Part shown: positions 17,821 to 27,453 of the stretch, piece after piece | Numbering within the stretch: the stretch's first letter is position 1 | How the letters are laid out: each line of letters begins with the position of its first letter | From: Methylocella tundrae | GTDB taxonomy: Bacteria > Pseudomonadota > Alphaproteobacteria > Rhizobiales > Beijerinckiaceae | Reading direction: 5' to 3' | Length of the DNA: 64,000 nt | NCBI RefSeq assembly: GCF_901905185.1 | Contig: NZ_CABFMQ020000087.1 | Coordinates: 175,888 to 239,887, forward strand | Program-made: the position numbers and the translations under genes | The notes under the pieces: generated by a model | What the model was told of the DNA's origin: nothing | The model's input: the letters and a program-made list of their open reading frames with translations, nothing else | Databases searched by the model: none

Positions 17821-18069
17821 TTCGCGCGGAACACAAGCATTTTTTTCTAAATTGATTGAAAGGAATGCGCATTTCCGCCGCGAAATTGCAATCCATAGGG
17901 GTGTGCCGCGGGAAACCGCTATTAGCCGTTTTCAAATTCGAAATCCGCTGTGCCGGATGCCTTATATGCCTTGCTGCGGGGCCAAAAGCCCATTACCCCC
18001 ATGAAAACTAAAATCCCCTCAATCAATCGTCCGCCGCGCGATCCGCGACCTTTCAAAGCCTGATTGCTC

Positions 18070-19641
18070 ATGACCGATCTCACCCGCCGCACGCTCGTCA
18101 AAGGCCTCGTCGCGTCGAGCGCATTGACCACGCATATGAAATCCGCCACCGCGCAACCGGGCCAGCCGGCCGCGCCGCCGCCACCGAAATTCGATTTCGA
18201 GGACGTCCTGCGCCGCGCGCGCGATCTCGCGACCGCCCCCTTCGACGCCGCCGTCGCGCCGCTGCCGGAAGCACTAAGCAAGCTCGATTTCGACGCTTGG
18301 CGCGACATCCGCTTCCGGCCGGACAAGGCTTTTCTCGCCGGCAACGGCAGCCAGTTCCGGCTGCAGCTTTTCCATCTTGGCCATCTGTTCAAACGGCCGG
18401 TGACGATCAATACGATCAGGGACGGGATCCCGACTCCGATCCCTTTCACCACCAGCCTTTTCGACTATGGCCGCACCAAGCCCGAGAAGCCACTGCCGGT
18501 CAATCTGGGCTTCGCCGGGTTTCGCCTGCATTATCCGCTGAATTCGCCCAAGGTTTTCGACGAGACGATCGCCTTCCTCGGCGCCAGCTATTTCCGTTTT
18601 CTCGGCCGGGGCCAACGCTATGGCATGTCGGCGCGGGCGCTCGCAATCGGAGCCGGAACCGACGAAGAGGAGTTCCCCTTCTTCCGCGAATTCTGGATCG
18701 AGACGCCAGAACCCAACGCCGACCGGGCGACGATCTACGGCCTGCTCGACAGCCCTTCGACCACGGGGGCCTTCCGGTTCGACGTCTACCCGGGCGCCGA
18801 TACGGCCATCGAGGTCTCATCCACCCTGTTTCCCCGCAAGGCCAACGTCAAATTCGGCCTAGCTCCGCTGACCTCGATGTTTTTCCTTGGCGAAAATGAC
18901 CACCGCTTCAACGATGATTTTCGTCCTGAACTGCATGACTCGGACGGGCTGCTGATTCACTCCGGCACCGGCGAATGGATCTGGCGTCCGCTGCGCAATC
19001 CGGCAAAGCCCGAGAGCTCATCCTTTTTCGATCACGACATCAAAGGTTTCGGCCTGCTCCAGCGCGACCGCGATTTCGAGCATTATCAGGATCTCGATCT
19101 CGCCTATGAACTGCGGCCAAGCTATTTCGTCGAGCCGCGCGACAGCTGGGGCGAAGGCCATGTCGATCTCGTCGAGCTGCCGACCGAACACGAGACCAAC
19201 GACAATATCGTCGCCTCCTTTACGCCGAAAGACTCTCCGGAACCAAACAAGCCCTTCAGCTACGGCTACCGTCTGACCGCGAGCCTCAATCTTTCGCGGC
19301 TTTCCCCGAACGCGCGAGCGCTCAACACCTATCAGACGACTGCGGCGGCGCTCGGATCGGCAGAGCCTGTGACGCCTGGCTCGCGCCGCTTCATCATCGA
19401 TTTCGTCGGCGGCGATCTGCCCTATTATTCAGCGGACCCGTCCCTCGTCGAAGTCGTTCCTTCAACGAGCCAGGGCAAAATCGTGCGCTCTTTCATCGTG
19501 CCGAATCCCCACACCAAAGGTTTCCGGGCGGCGCTCGACGTGCAGTTAGAGGCTGGCCAGTCGACGGATCTTCGCGCCTTTCTGCGCACGGGCTCGCGGG
19601 CGCTGACCGAGACATGGACTTACCCGTGGCGAGCCGAATAG
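18070..19641 (+). CDS. Glucan biosynthesis protein (OpgG/OpgD family)
   Basis: 523 residues from the ATG at 18070 (a TTG two codons earlier is possible). The N-terminus LTRRTLVKGLVASSALTT is a twin-arginine-like signal with RR followed by a hydrophobic stretch. The mature part matches the periplasmic glucan G/D family: FDFEDVLRRARDLA, YFRFLGRGQRYGMSARALAI and ENDHRFNDDFRPELHDSDGL. These proteins shape osmoregulated periplasmic glucans. The Tat signal points to OpgD rather than OpgG, but the two cannot be separated by eye. Confidence 0.87.
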   Translation: MTDLTRRTLVKGLVASSALTTHMKSATAQPGQPAAPPPPKFDFEDVLRRARDLATAPFDAAVAPLPEALSKLDFDAWRDIRFRPDKAFLAGNGSQFRLQLFHLGHLFKRPVTINTIRDGIPTPIPFTTSLFDYGRTKPEKPLPVNLGFAGFRLHYPLNSPKVFDETIAFLGASYFRFLGRGQRYGMSARALAIGAGTDEEEFPFFREFWIETPEPNADRATIYGLLDSPSTTGAFRFDVYPGADTAIEVSSTLFPRKANVKFGLAPLTSMFFLGENDHRFNDDFRPELHDSDGLLIHSGTGEWIWRPLRNPAKPESSSFFDHDIKGFGLLQRDRDFEHYQDLDLAYELRPSYFVEPRDSWGEGHVDLVELPTEHETNDNIVASFTPKDSPEPNKPFSYGYRLTASLNLSRLSPNARALNTYQTTAAALGSAEPVTPGSRRFIIDFVGGDLPYYSADPSLVEVVPSTSQGKIVRSFIVPNPHTKGFRAALDVQLEAGQSTDLRAFLRTGSRALTETWTYPWRAE

Positions 19642-19668
19642 GCTGCGGCAAGATTTGGAGACGACGGG

Positions 19669-20124
19669 ATGATGGTGCGGCCGGCGACGCCCGCGGACCT
19701 GCCCACGATCGAGGCGATCGAGAACGCGGTTTTCGATGGCGATCGGCTGTCGCGCCGGAGCCTGCGCTATTTTCTGACCGTCAAGACGTCGCTGATGCTG
19801 GTGCTGGCTTCGAGCGATCATATCCGCGGCTATAGCCTTATCGGCTTCCGCAAGGGATCGCTGAAGGCCCGGCTCTATTCCATCGCACTCGATCCGGCCG
19901 AGCATGGCCGCGGCCTCGGCCGCTTCCTGCTGCACGCCAGCGAGCGCGCCGCCAAGGCGCATGGCGCTGATTTTATGCGGCTCGAAGTGCGCACCGACAA
20001 CGCCGCCGCGATCGCTCTTTACGAAAAGAACGGCTATCGCGTCTTCGACCGCATTGAGGACTATTATGAGGATGGCGGCGAGGCGCTGCGATTCCAGAAG
20101 CCGCTGCCGCCGGATGGCAATTAG
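19669..20124 (+). CDS. GNAT family acetyltransferase, RimI-like
   Basis: 151 residues. The acetyl-CoA motif is LYSIALDPAEHGRGLGRFLL (about 65-84), followed by RLEVRTDNAAAIALYEKNGY, the typical GNAT C-terminal half (beta4 to beta5, ALYEKxGF). The second half resembles ribosomal-protein alanine acetyltransferases. It starts 27 bp after the glucan gene and may be co-transcribed. Two adjacent ATGs are available. Substrate unknown. Confidence 0.8.
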   Translation: MMVRPATPADLPTIEAIENAVFDGDRLSRRSLRYFLTVKTSLMLVLASSDHIRGYSLIGFRKGSLKARLYSIALDPAEHGRGLGRFLLHASERAAKAHGADFMRLEVRTDNAAAIALYEKNGYRVFDRIEDYYEDGGEALRFQKPLPPDGN

Positions 20125-20393
20125 AAAGCATGCCTGGCCTTGACGATTGGCGTTGAGCAATCATTGCCCAAATGTTACGACAAATTTCATTGATTGGAGG
20201 GGCGGAGCATTAACTGAAGTCGCTGAATTATCGGATCGAAGTCTGCTCGATGACCATCTGCCGTTCGGCCGTTGCGACATTCATCGCCTCGCGCCAGCTG
20301 ATTTAATCGCCCGGCTGCGTCGCTTCCTACCGTAAGGTTCAGATTCTATCCAACTGGAATAAATTCCGCAGGAGCTGGCTGAAGCGGGTCCAA

Positions 20394-21200
20394 TTACCCG
20401 CTCGGTCCCGGCTTCAGCCGCGACAGGTCGAAACCCTCGATATCCTGCAAAAGCTCGACGAAAGCCGTCGCGCCATAATCGGCGTAGGCTTCGCCTTTGC
20501 ACGCCGTCGCGGCGCTGGCGTCGCCCATCGCGCCCGATTCGGAAAGGTCCTGGCTCATCCAGCCAAAGCCGGTCGGCCGGCCCGCGCGCAGCCAGTTGAA
20601 ATCGCTTTCGATCGCGATGCTCCCGGAGGTGAAATCACCTGCTTCTTCAAAGCGCACGAGGTCGGGACGAAAGCTCAACATGAGGGAGGTTTCGATGTCG
20701 CCGCCGTGAATGCCATGCAGCTTTTCTTCGTCCGAAAAGAGCCCGTCCGGCGCGCCGAAACGATGCCAGGTGGCCATCACGACAAACATGCCGAGCCTTG
20801 CGCGAAGGTCATGCGCGATAATGTCGAGAATCGAGACATTGCCGCCGTGGGAATTCAGCAGCACCAGCTTGCGGCAGCCGGCGCGATAAACGCATTCGGC
20901 GAGTTCCGTCCAGGCCTTGATGACGGTCGTCGCCGAGAGCGTGAGGGCGCCTGGAAAATCGCTGTGCTCGATGGAGCAGCCTGAGGTCTGAACGGGCAGA
21001 AAAAGAACCGGCAGTTCGGCGGGCAGACGCGCGAGAACTTGCGCGATATAGCCTTCCATGATGAAGGAATCGACGCCGACCGGCAGATGCGGGCCATGCT
21101 GCTCGATCGCGGCGAGGGGAAGCACCGCGATGACGTCGTCCATATCGGCCTCGTCAAAGTCGGTCCAGCTCATCTCCGACCAGAACCGCGTGTGCAGCAT
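20394..21200 (-). CDS. Creatininase family amidohydrolase
   Basis: 268 residues with the metal-binding pattern of the family: PLAAIEQHGPHLPVGVD (E and H ligands, about 30-46), LNSHGGN (about 115) and HGGDIETSLML (about 164). The family includes creatinine amidohydrolase and the formamide hydrolase ArfB that acts on formylaminopyrimidine nucleotides. It is divergent from a THI5-like ABC transporter, so an amide or formamide from an imported pyrimidine is one possible substrate; this is inference. Confidence 0.85.
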   Translation of the reverse strand: MLHTRFWSEMSWTDFDEADMDDVIAVLPLAAIEQHGPHLPVGVDSFIMEGYIAQVLARLPAELPVLFLPVQTSGCSIEHSDFPGALTLSATTVIKAWTELAECVYRAGCRKLVLLNSHGGNVSILDIIAHDLRARLGMFVVMATWHRFGAPDGLFSDEEKLHGIHGGDIETSLMLSFRPDLVRFEEAGDFTSGSIAIESDFNWLRAGRPTGFGWMSQDLSESGAMGDASAATACKGEAYADYGATAFVELLQDIEGFDLSRLKPGPSG

Positions 21201-21326
21201 CGCGTTGGTGATCCTTTTGGCGCGGCGGCGGGCTCAGGGCCCAGAGCTTGCATATTTTCGAGGCGCAAGCAAAAAAGCAAGCGCGCCGCGCTGCCCGCGA
21301 CGCCAAGCGCTCAAGAAAGCCCTCCG

Positions 21327-22331
21327 TTGAGACAGATTCTTTCTCTCTTTCTTGGCTTTGCTTCGATGCTGACGGCCGCGATCCCGGCCGTCGCGCTCGA
21401 TAAGATCACTTTCGCCACCAACTGGCTCGCCGAAGCCGAACATGGCGGCTTCTATCAGGCGCTCGCCGACGGCACCTATGCGAAATACGGCCTCGACGTC
21501 ACGATCCTGCAAGGCGGCCCGCAGACCAACAACAGGCTGCTGCTGGCGGCCGGAAAGATCGAGTTCAATCTCGGCGCCAATCTGATCCAGACTTTTGACG
21601 CGGCCTCCGAAAATATCCCCATCGTCGCGGTCGCCTCGATGTTTCAAAAAGATCCCTTCATTTTGATGTCGCATCCGGGCGTCGGCCTCGACCGCATGGA
21701 GGATCTTCCGAAAGCGACCGCCTTCATCGGCAAGGACGCCTTCGTCTCCGTCTATCAGTGGCTGAAGACGGCCTATGGCTTCAGGGAAGACAAGGTCCAG
21801 CCCTATGCGTTCAACGCCGCGCCCTTCATCCGTGACAAGAACTCGATTCAGCAAGGCTATGCGACGTCAGAACCTTTTGAGATCGAGCGCGAAGGCGGAT
21901 TCAAGCCGAATGTCTTTCTTATCGCCGACTATGGCTATGATTCCTATTCGACCCTGATCGAAACCCGGCGCGATCTGATCGAGAAAAACCCAGACCTCGT
22001 GCAGCGATTCGTCGACGCCTCGATCATCGGGTGGATGCATTACATCTATGGCGATAACGCCAAGGCCAATGCGCTGATCCGTCGCGACAACCCGGACATC
22101 AGCGCGGACCTTCTCGCCTATTCGGTCGCCAGGATGAGGGATCTCGGCATCGTCGATTCGGGCGCCGCTCTAAAACTCGGCGTCGGCGCGATGAGGGGAC
22201 AGCGCATCGACAGTTTCTTCGCAAAAATGGTCGCGGCCGGGCTTTTCAAACAAAATCTCGCCTACGACCGGGCCTATACATTGCAATTCGTCAACAAGGG
22301 CGTGGGCCTCGATCTCAGGCCGCATCCATGA
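21327..22331 (+). CDS. THI5/NMT1-like ABC transporter substrate-binding protein
   Basis: 334 residues with a TTG start that places a Sec signal peptide first (RQILSLFLGFASMLTAAIPAVA, cut before LDKITF). The frame runs further upstream into the divergent gene but without a signal. The mature start KITFATNWLAEAEHGGFYQALADG is typical of the thiamine-pyrimidine/NMT1-like periplasmic binding family. Ligands in the family include formylaminopyrimidine, pyrimidine precursors, riboflavin and sulfonates. It heads an operon with an ATPase (22 bp on) and a permease. No TPP or FMN riboswitch was recognised upstream. Confidence 0.88.
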   Translation: MRQILSLFLGFASMLTAAIPAVALDKITFATNWLAEAEHGGFYQALADGTYAKYGLDVTILQGGPQTNNRLLLAAGKIEFNLGANLIQTFDAASENIPIVAVASMFQKDPFILMSHPGVGLDRMEDLPKATAFIGKDAFVSVYQWLKTAYGFREDKVQPYAFNAAPFIRDKNSIQQGYATSEPFEIEREGGFKPNVFLIADYGYDSYSTLIETRRDLIEKNPDLVQRFVDASIIGWMHYIYGDNAKANALIRRDNPDISADLLAYSVARMRDLGIVDSGAALKLGVGAMRGQRIDSFFAKMVAAGLFKQNLAYDRAYTLQFVNKGVGLDLRPHP

Positions 22332-22353
22332 GTCCTCCACTGTTGCGTTCGCC

Positions 22354-23124
22354 ATGCTGAAGATGAGCGGATCTCGCGCGCTCGTCTCCCTGCGCGGCGT
22401 CGGCAAACGCTTCGCCAATGGCGTGACGGCTCTCGAAGGCGTCGATCTCGAAATCCGCGGCGGCGAACTCCTGACCTTGCTCGGGCCATCCGGCTGCGGC
22501 AAGTCGACGATCTTGCGGCTGATCGCGGGGCTTGACGCGATAAGCTCCGGTCAATTGATCCGGCGCTTTGAAGATGTCGCGGCCGCTGTGGGCTTCGTCT
22601 TCCAGGACCCGACCCTGATGCCCTGGGGCAGCGTCTTCGACAACGTCTATTTGCCGCTGCGCCTTCGCGGCCAGAGCCGCCGGTCCGCCGCACTGGCGGT
22701 CAGCGAGGCTTTGGAGCTCGTCGGTCTCGCCGATGTCAAGACGGCCTATCCGCGCGAATTGTCGGGCGGCATGCGCATGCGCGTCTCCATCGCGCGCGCG
22801 CTCGTGCTGCGGCCTCTGCTTTTGTTGATGGACGAGCCCTTCGCCGCGCTCGACGAAATTTCGCGTTTCCAGCTGAACGACGAGCTGCTGCGTCTCAAGG
22901 AGGAGAGCGGCGCGACGATCGTCTTCGTCACGCATTCGATCTATGAAAGCGCCTATCTTTCGACCCGCATCGCAGTCATGGGGCGAAAACCCGGCCGCAT
23001 CACGGCCGAAATCGCCAACGACGCGCCGCGCGACGACTTTCGCTCGAGTCCGGCCTTTGCCCTGCTCTGCCAGCGGACCTCACAAGCATTGCAGCGGGCG
23101 ATGCACGATGGAGCGGCGTCATGA
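22354..23124 (+). CDS. ABC transporter ATP-binding protein
   Basis: 256 residues. It shows Walker A GPSGCGKST (about 48-56), Q-loop FVFQDPTLMPWG, signature LSGGMRMRVSIARAL (about 133) and Walker B LLLMDEPFAALDE with the H-loop VTHS. It belongs to the nitrate/sulfonate/taurine-type ATPases that pair with THI5-like binding proteins. Its stop overlaps the permease ATG (ATGA). A second ATG at 22363 is possible. Confidence 0.94.
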   Translation: MLKMSGSRALVSLRGVGKRFANGVTALEGVDLEIRGGELLTLLGPSGCGKSTILRLIAGLDAISSGQLIRRFEDVAAAVGFVFQDPTLMPWGSVFDNVYLPLRLRGQSRRSAALAVSEALELVGLADVKTAYPRELSGGMRMRVSIARALVLRPLLLLMDEPFAALDEISRFQLNDELLRLKEESGATIVFVTHSIYESAYLSTRIAVMGRKPGRITAEIANDAPRDDFRSSPAFALLCQRTSQALQRAMHDGAAS

Positions 23125-23903
23125 GAGCGCCGGACTGGCTCCGCCGCCTCGGGCCGCCCGCTGTGGTTCTCGCGGCGGCGCTGATCGTCTGGGAGGCGCT
23201 GGTGCGCCTTTACAATGTGCCGCCCTATATTCTGCCGGCGCCGACGCTGGTGCTGACGACGCTCGCGACGGATCGCGCGATTCTTTTTCCCGCGCTGCTT
23301 GTCACTCTTTCGACGACGCTCGAAGCGCTGGCGTTGGCGGTCGTCGGCGGCGTCCTTCTGGCCGCCCTTTTTGCGCAATCGAAATGGGTCGAGCGGGCCT
23401 TTTTGCCGGTCGCGATCATTTTGCAGGTGACGCCGATCATCGCCATCGCGCCTTTGCTTCTCATCTATCTCGACGCCGCGAGCGCCGTGCGCGTCTGCGC
23501 TTTCCTCGTCGCCTTTTTTCCCATCCTTTCAAATACCGCTTTGGGCCTTGCGTCGGTCGATCGCAATCTTGTCGATCTTTTCACGCTCTATCGCGCCTCG
23601 CGCTGGCGCACGCTGTATTTGCTGCGAATGCCCGCCGCCCTGCCCTATTTCCTCGGCGGCCTGCGCATCGGCGGCGGCCTTGCGCTCGTCGGCGCGATCG
23701 CCGCGGAGCTGGCGGCCGGCGCCGCCGGCAAGGGCGCCGGCCTCGCCTTTCGCATCATTGAGGCCGGCTACCGACTAAACGTTCCCCGCATGTTCGCGGC
23801 CCTCTTTCTGATCTCGCTGACCGGCGTCGCCATCTTCGCCATGCTGTCGGCGCTCTCGGGCGCCATGCTCGCCCGCTGGCATGAAAGCGCGCTTGATCGG
23901 TAG
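23121..23903 (+). CDS. ABC transporter permease
   Basis: 260 residues with about six hydrophobic segments. The EAA-type loop is near residues 152-175 (LVDLFTLYRASRWRTLYLLRMPAALPYFLGGLRI). The family is the BPD-type permease of the sulfonate/nitrate/thiamine-precursor class. It overlaps the ATPase gene by 4 nt and completes a three-gene importer. Adenosine kinase follows 60 bp later. Confidence 0.93.
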   Translation: MRAPDWLRRLGPPAVVLAAALIVWEALVRLYNVPPYILPAPTLVLTTLATDRAILFPALLVTLSTTLEALALAVVGGVLLAALFAQSKWVERAFLPVAIILQVTPIIAIAPLLLIYLDAASAVRVCAFLVAFFPILSNTALGLASVDRNLVDLFTLYRASRWRTLYLLRMPAALPYFLGGLRIGGGLALVGAIAAELAAGAAGKGAGLAFRIIEAGYRLNVPRMFAALFLISLTGVAIFAMLSALSGAMLARWHESALDR

Positions 23904-23963
23904 ACTCCCGCGCCGCATCGGCTAAATTTCAAAGCCGCAACCCGAACCTAAAGAAAGCCGCTC

Positions 23964-24965
23964 ATGACCTCCTGCCGTTATCACGTTCTTGGCCTCGGCA
24001 ACGCCATCGTGGATGTCATCAGCCGCGCCGACGATGATTTTCTCATCGCGCAGGGCTTGCGCAAGGGCGGCATGACGCTGATCGACGAGGCGCGCGCCGA
24101 ACAGCTTTTCGAGGCGATGGGCCCGGCGACGATCGTCTCGGGCGGCTCAGCCGCCAATACGATCATCGGCCTTGCGAGCCTTGGCTGCGAGGCGGCCTTC
24201 ATCGGCAAGGTCAAGGCCGACGACCTCGGCGGCCTGTTCGCCCATGACATCCGCGCCGCCAAGGTCGGATTTTCGACGCCGCCGGCTGATGCGGGAACGG
24301 CGAGCGCGCGCTGCCTCATCGTCGTGACGCCTGATGGCCAGCGCACCATGAGCACCTTTCTCGGCGCCTGTCAGGATCTGGCGGAAGAAGACGTCGACGA
24401 GGATCTCGTCAGGCAGTCGGCCGTGACCTATCTCGAAGGCTATCTTTGGGATCCGCCAGCCGCCAAGGCAGCCTTCGTCAAGGCCTCGAAAATCGCCCGC
24501 GCCGCCGGACGGGAAGTCGCCCTGTCGCTGTCCGATTCGTTTTGCGTCGATCGCTATCGCGACGAATTTCTGGGGCTGATGCGCTCGGGCGCCGTGCAGA
24601 TTATTTTCGCCAATGAAAGCGAATTGCATTCTCTCTATGAGACCGCCGATTTCGGCGCCGCCGTCGCCCAGCTCCAGAAGGATAACGTGCTCGGCGTCGT
24701 CACGCGGTCGGAGCAAGGCTGCGTCATCGTCAAAGGCGCGGAGATTCTGACCGCGCCCGCCTTTCCGGTCGAAACAGTCGTCGACACCACAGGCGCCGGC
24801 GATCTTTTCGCGGCGGGATTTCTGGCGGGATACACAAAGGAGCGCGATCTTGTCAGCTGCGCAAAACTCGGCGCTCTCGCGGCCGCCGAGATCATCCAGC
24901 ACCTCGGCGCAAGGCCGCAGACGGACCTGGCGCAGCTCGCCGCCCAGAATGGGCTCGCGCCCTAG
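23964..24965 (+). CDS. Adenosine kinase (PfkB family)
   Basis: 333 residues. The N-terminal motif is VLGLGNAIVDV; SGGSAANTIIGLASLG (about 57-72) is PfkB signature 1, and VDTTGAGDLFAAGFLAGY (about 272-289) is signature 2 with the catalytic Asp. Close alphaproteobacterial relatives are annotated as adenosine kinases that convert adenosine to AMP. A general sugar or nucleoside kinase role cannot be excluded. It directly follows the importer, which may or may not reflect a shared pathway. Confidence 0.88.
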   Translation: MTSCRYHVLGLGNAIVDVISRADDDFLIAQGLRKGGMTLIDEARAEQLFEAMGPATIVSGGSAANTIIGLASLGCEAAFIGKVKADDLGGLFAHDIRAAKVGFSTPPADAGTASARCLIVVTPDGQRTMSTFLGACQDLAEEDVDEDLVRQSAVTYLEGYLWDPPAAKAAFVKASKIARAAGREVALSLSDSFCVDRYRDEFLGLMRSGAVQIIFANESELHSLYETADFGAAVAQLQKDNVLGVVTRSEQGCVIVKGAEILTAPAFPVETVVDTTGAGDLFAAGFLAGYTKERDLVSCAKLGALAAAEIIQHLGARPQTDLAQLAAQNGLAP

Positions 24966-24970
24966 AACAG

Positions 24971-25029
24971 GCTTTTGTTTTATCGCATGATGTTTGTACG
25001 AAAAACCTGCAACACTTTGGCGTCATGTG
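24971..25029 (+). repeat. Dispersed palindromic repeat, copy A
   Basis: GCTTTTGTTTT is followed by GCATGATG, a GTACGAAAAA arm, a short loop and CTTTGGCGTCATG. It is a degraded palindrome of the same type as 43509-43563, 60917-60974 and 29501-29534, located after the adenosine kinase stop. Confidence 0.65.
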
Positions 25030-25092
25030 TCAGGATTTGACGCAAACGGATTCCGTTGAGGCCAAGAAAGTGGTTCCTGCCGGTGCGAAGGG

Positions 25093-25809
25093 ATGATGCG
25101 TCCTTTATGGCGACCCCTCCTTCCATCCGCGCCGCGCCTGGTCGTCGATCGCATTATCAGCCTTGGCGCGCTGTGCGAAGTCGCGTTTCAGGGGCGCCGG
25201 CTCGGCCGCTCCGGCCGGGCTTATCCATTCGACTGGTGGATCACGCCGCTGCCAAGCGTCTCGATTGTGCTCGATCAAGGCGCGGCGGCCTGCTTCGCGC
25301 CCGAACAAATCATGAAGGTTCCCAATTACGGCGGAGAGCCAGCGCTCTATTCCTATCTCTCCCGCACGGTCCATCTGCATGAATATGGCAAGAATGTAGA
25401 TTTTCTCGCGCTCGACGTCGAAACGATCGCGGAGAGGTTACAGGAAAAATATACGGCGCTTCACGCGCGCCTGCTGGCCGACTGCGCGACCGGAACAACC
25501 CTGTTCGTGCGCCAGCGGCTGCATGAGCATGACCCAACCGGACAGGATCTGGAGGATTCGCTTGAACGCCTTTGCGCGCAACTGGCCGCGATCGCAATCG
25601 ACTGGCGCTTGCTGCTGCTCGATTACGAGCCCGTACGGCCGAGAGAGAGGCTAATCCAGGCTCATGCGCCGAGGCTGAAGGACGCGAACGACCTTGGCTC
25701 GGAAAAGGGCTGGAGCGCCCTCTTCCGCGCCTGCCGCATCGTCTGCCGGCGATCAGCGAGGCAATTTTCGTGGAACGATTTGCAGGAATCGTTCCGGGAC
25801 CGGAGTTGA
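25093..25809 (+). CDS. DUF1796-like papain-fold protein
   Basis: 238 residues. The N-terminal half has IISLGALCEVAF (Cys at about 28) followed by GRAYPFDWW (about 43-51), the pattern of DUF1796 proteins, which are predicted papain-like cysteine peptidases. A later His (TVHLHEYGKN) could complete a site. No signal peptide is seen. A GTG about 17 codons in is an alternative start. It ends 7 bp from the stop of the convergent hemA. Function unknown. Confidence 0.65.
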   Translation: MMRPLWRPLLPSAPRLVVDRIISLGALCEVAFQGRRLGRSGRAYPFDWWITPLPSVSIVLDQGAAACFAPEQIMKVPNYGGEPALYSYLSRTVHLHEYGKNVDFLALDVETIAERLQEKYTALHARLLADCATGTTLFVRQRLHEHDPTGQDLEDSLERLCAQLAAIAIDWRLLLLDYEPVRPRERLIQAHAPRLKDANDLGSEKGWSALFRACRIVCRRSARQFSWNDLQESFRDRS

Positions 25810-25816
25810 CGATCGC

Positions 25817-27130
25817 CTATTCGGCCGCGCGCTTGAATTCCGGGAAGGTGCATTGCGGGTCGACAGCGACCTTCTCGCGCCGGAATTCGACGACGTTCGG
25901 CTCTTCGACGAAGGGCAATTTCAGAGTCTGCCAGACGTCGACCAGAGCCTCGACAAGATCGGCGATGTGGGCGTCCGTGTGCAGCGGGCTCGGCGTGATT
26001 CGCAGCCTCTCGGTTCCCTTCGCCACCGTCGGATAATTGATCGGCTGGATATAGATCGAATGGCGATCAAGCAGCATGTCGGTGGCGGCCTTGCAAAGCT
26101 CTGCGTCGCCGACGAGGACTGGCACGATATGCGATGAATTCGGCATCACCGGCAGGCCCGCGGCGCTCAGCGCGTGCTTGGTCAGCATTGATTGGCGCTG
26201 ATGCCGCGCGCGAAGTTCGGCGCCCTCCGCCCGCTTCAGCAGGCTGACGGCGGTCTTGGCGGCGACCGCGATGGACGGCGGCAGTGAGGTCGTGAAAATA
26301 AAGGACGGCGCATAGGAGCGCACAGCGTCGATGATCGCCGAATCGCCGGTGATATAGCCGCCGAGCGTGCCAAATCCCTTGGCGAGGGTGCCCTCGATGA
26401 CGTCAATCCGCGCCATTGCGCCGTCACGCTCGCTGATGCCGCCGCCGCGCGCGCCATAAAGCCCGACCGCATGGACTTCGTCCATATAGGTCATGGCGTT
26501 GTAACGCTTTGCGAGATCGGCGATTTCATTGATCGGCGCAATATCGCCATTCATCGAATAGAGGCTCTCGAAGACGATGAGCTTGGCGCGCTCGCGCCCG
26601 GCCTCCGCCAGGAGCTCCTCGAGATGGGCGAGATCGTTGTGGCGGAAAATCCTGCGCTCCGCCTTCGAGCGGCGCACGCCTTCGATCATCGAATTATGGT
26701 TGAGCTGATCGGAAAGAATGAGACAGTCCGGCAGAATGTCGCCGATCGTTGAAATGGCGGCGAGATTTGAAATCCAGCCGGAGGTAAAGACGAGACCGGC
26801 CTCTTTGCCGTGCAGGTCGGCGAGCTCGGCCTCGAGTTCGACGATCGGATGATTGTTGCCGGAGATATTGCGGGTTCCACCGGAGCCGACCCCATGCGCC
26901 GCAGCCGCGGCGCTCATGGCCTCGATCACTTTCGGATGGCGGCCCATGCACAGATAATCGTTGGAGCACCAGACCACGACATCGACGATGGAATTCTCGG
27001 GTCCTTCTCCGCGTCGCCACAATGCGCGGGGAAAAGCTTCGGCGTCTCTCGCCAGATCGGCAAAAACGCGATAGCGCCTTTCACCCTTCAGCTTCGAAAT
27101 CGCGTCATCGAAGAAGCGCCGATACTCCAT
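25817..27130 (-). CDS. hemA: 5-aminolevulinate synthase
   Basis: 437 residues from the ATG at 27130 (AAGGGA about 9 nt upstream); a 20-codon extension is possible. It shows [47 protein letters not shown] and the PLP lysine in [14 protein letters not shown] (about 243). It condenses glycine and succinyl-CoA to 5-aminolevulinate, the Shemin route to heme typical of Alphaproteobacteria. It appears monocistronic, with 323 bp to the divergent epimerase. Confidence 0.97.
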   Translation of the reverse strand: MEYRRFFDDAISKLKGERRYRVFADLARDAEAFPRALWRRGEGPENSIVDVVVWCSNDYLCMGRHPKVIEAMSAAAAAHGVGSGGTRNISGNNHPIVELEAELADLHGKEAGLVFTSGWISNLAAISTIGDILPDCLILSDQLNHNSMIEGVRRSKAERRIFRHNDLAHLEELLAEAGRERAKLIVFESLYSMNGDIAPINEIADLAKRYNAMTYMDEVHAVGLYGARGGGISERDGAMARIDVIEGTLAKGFGTLGGYITGDSAIIDAVRSYAPSFIFTTSLPPSIAVAAKTAVSLLKRAEGAELRARHQRQSMLTKHALSAAGLPVMPNSSHIVPVLVGDAELCKAATDMLLDRHSIYIQPINYPTVAKGTERLRITPSPLHTDAHIADLVEALVDVWQTLKLPFVEEPNVVEFRREKVAVDPQCTFPEFKRAAE

Positions 27131-27453
27131 TAGATCATTCCCTTGTGATCCGGCGCTAATGTCCGGATGGGCGGAAAAACCTCCGCTCAAGGCTCTATTG
27201 CGACAAAGTTCCTAGCGCGGGGCTTTGTAATTCCTTCGTAGTCTTCCGGGAAAGCATTTTTCAAGCGACAGATGGTCTCAGCGATGCTGCGGGCGTCCGA
27301 AATTCGCGATTTCGCCGTCAATTCGAAGTGAATGCGGGCCTGGATTGGCAATTGCGTACGAAACATGCGAGGGGATCACTCGTCATTCGGTCTTTTGCTT
27401 TAGTCAGCTTCTAGCAGGCCGTCAAATCCGTTTCGCCTCCAGCTTGTTGCACC

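Noticed and set aside
20147..20335. 62-codon frame between the GNAT and creatininase genes
   Set aside because: It has a TTG start, no clear ribosome site, no recognisable family and a short length; it cannot be supported as a gene.
21201..21326. Possible TPP or FMN riboswitch before the THI5-like operon
   Set aside because: The conserved TPP and FMN core sequences were not found in this short gap.
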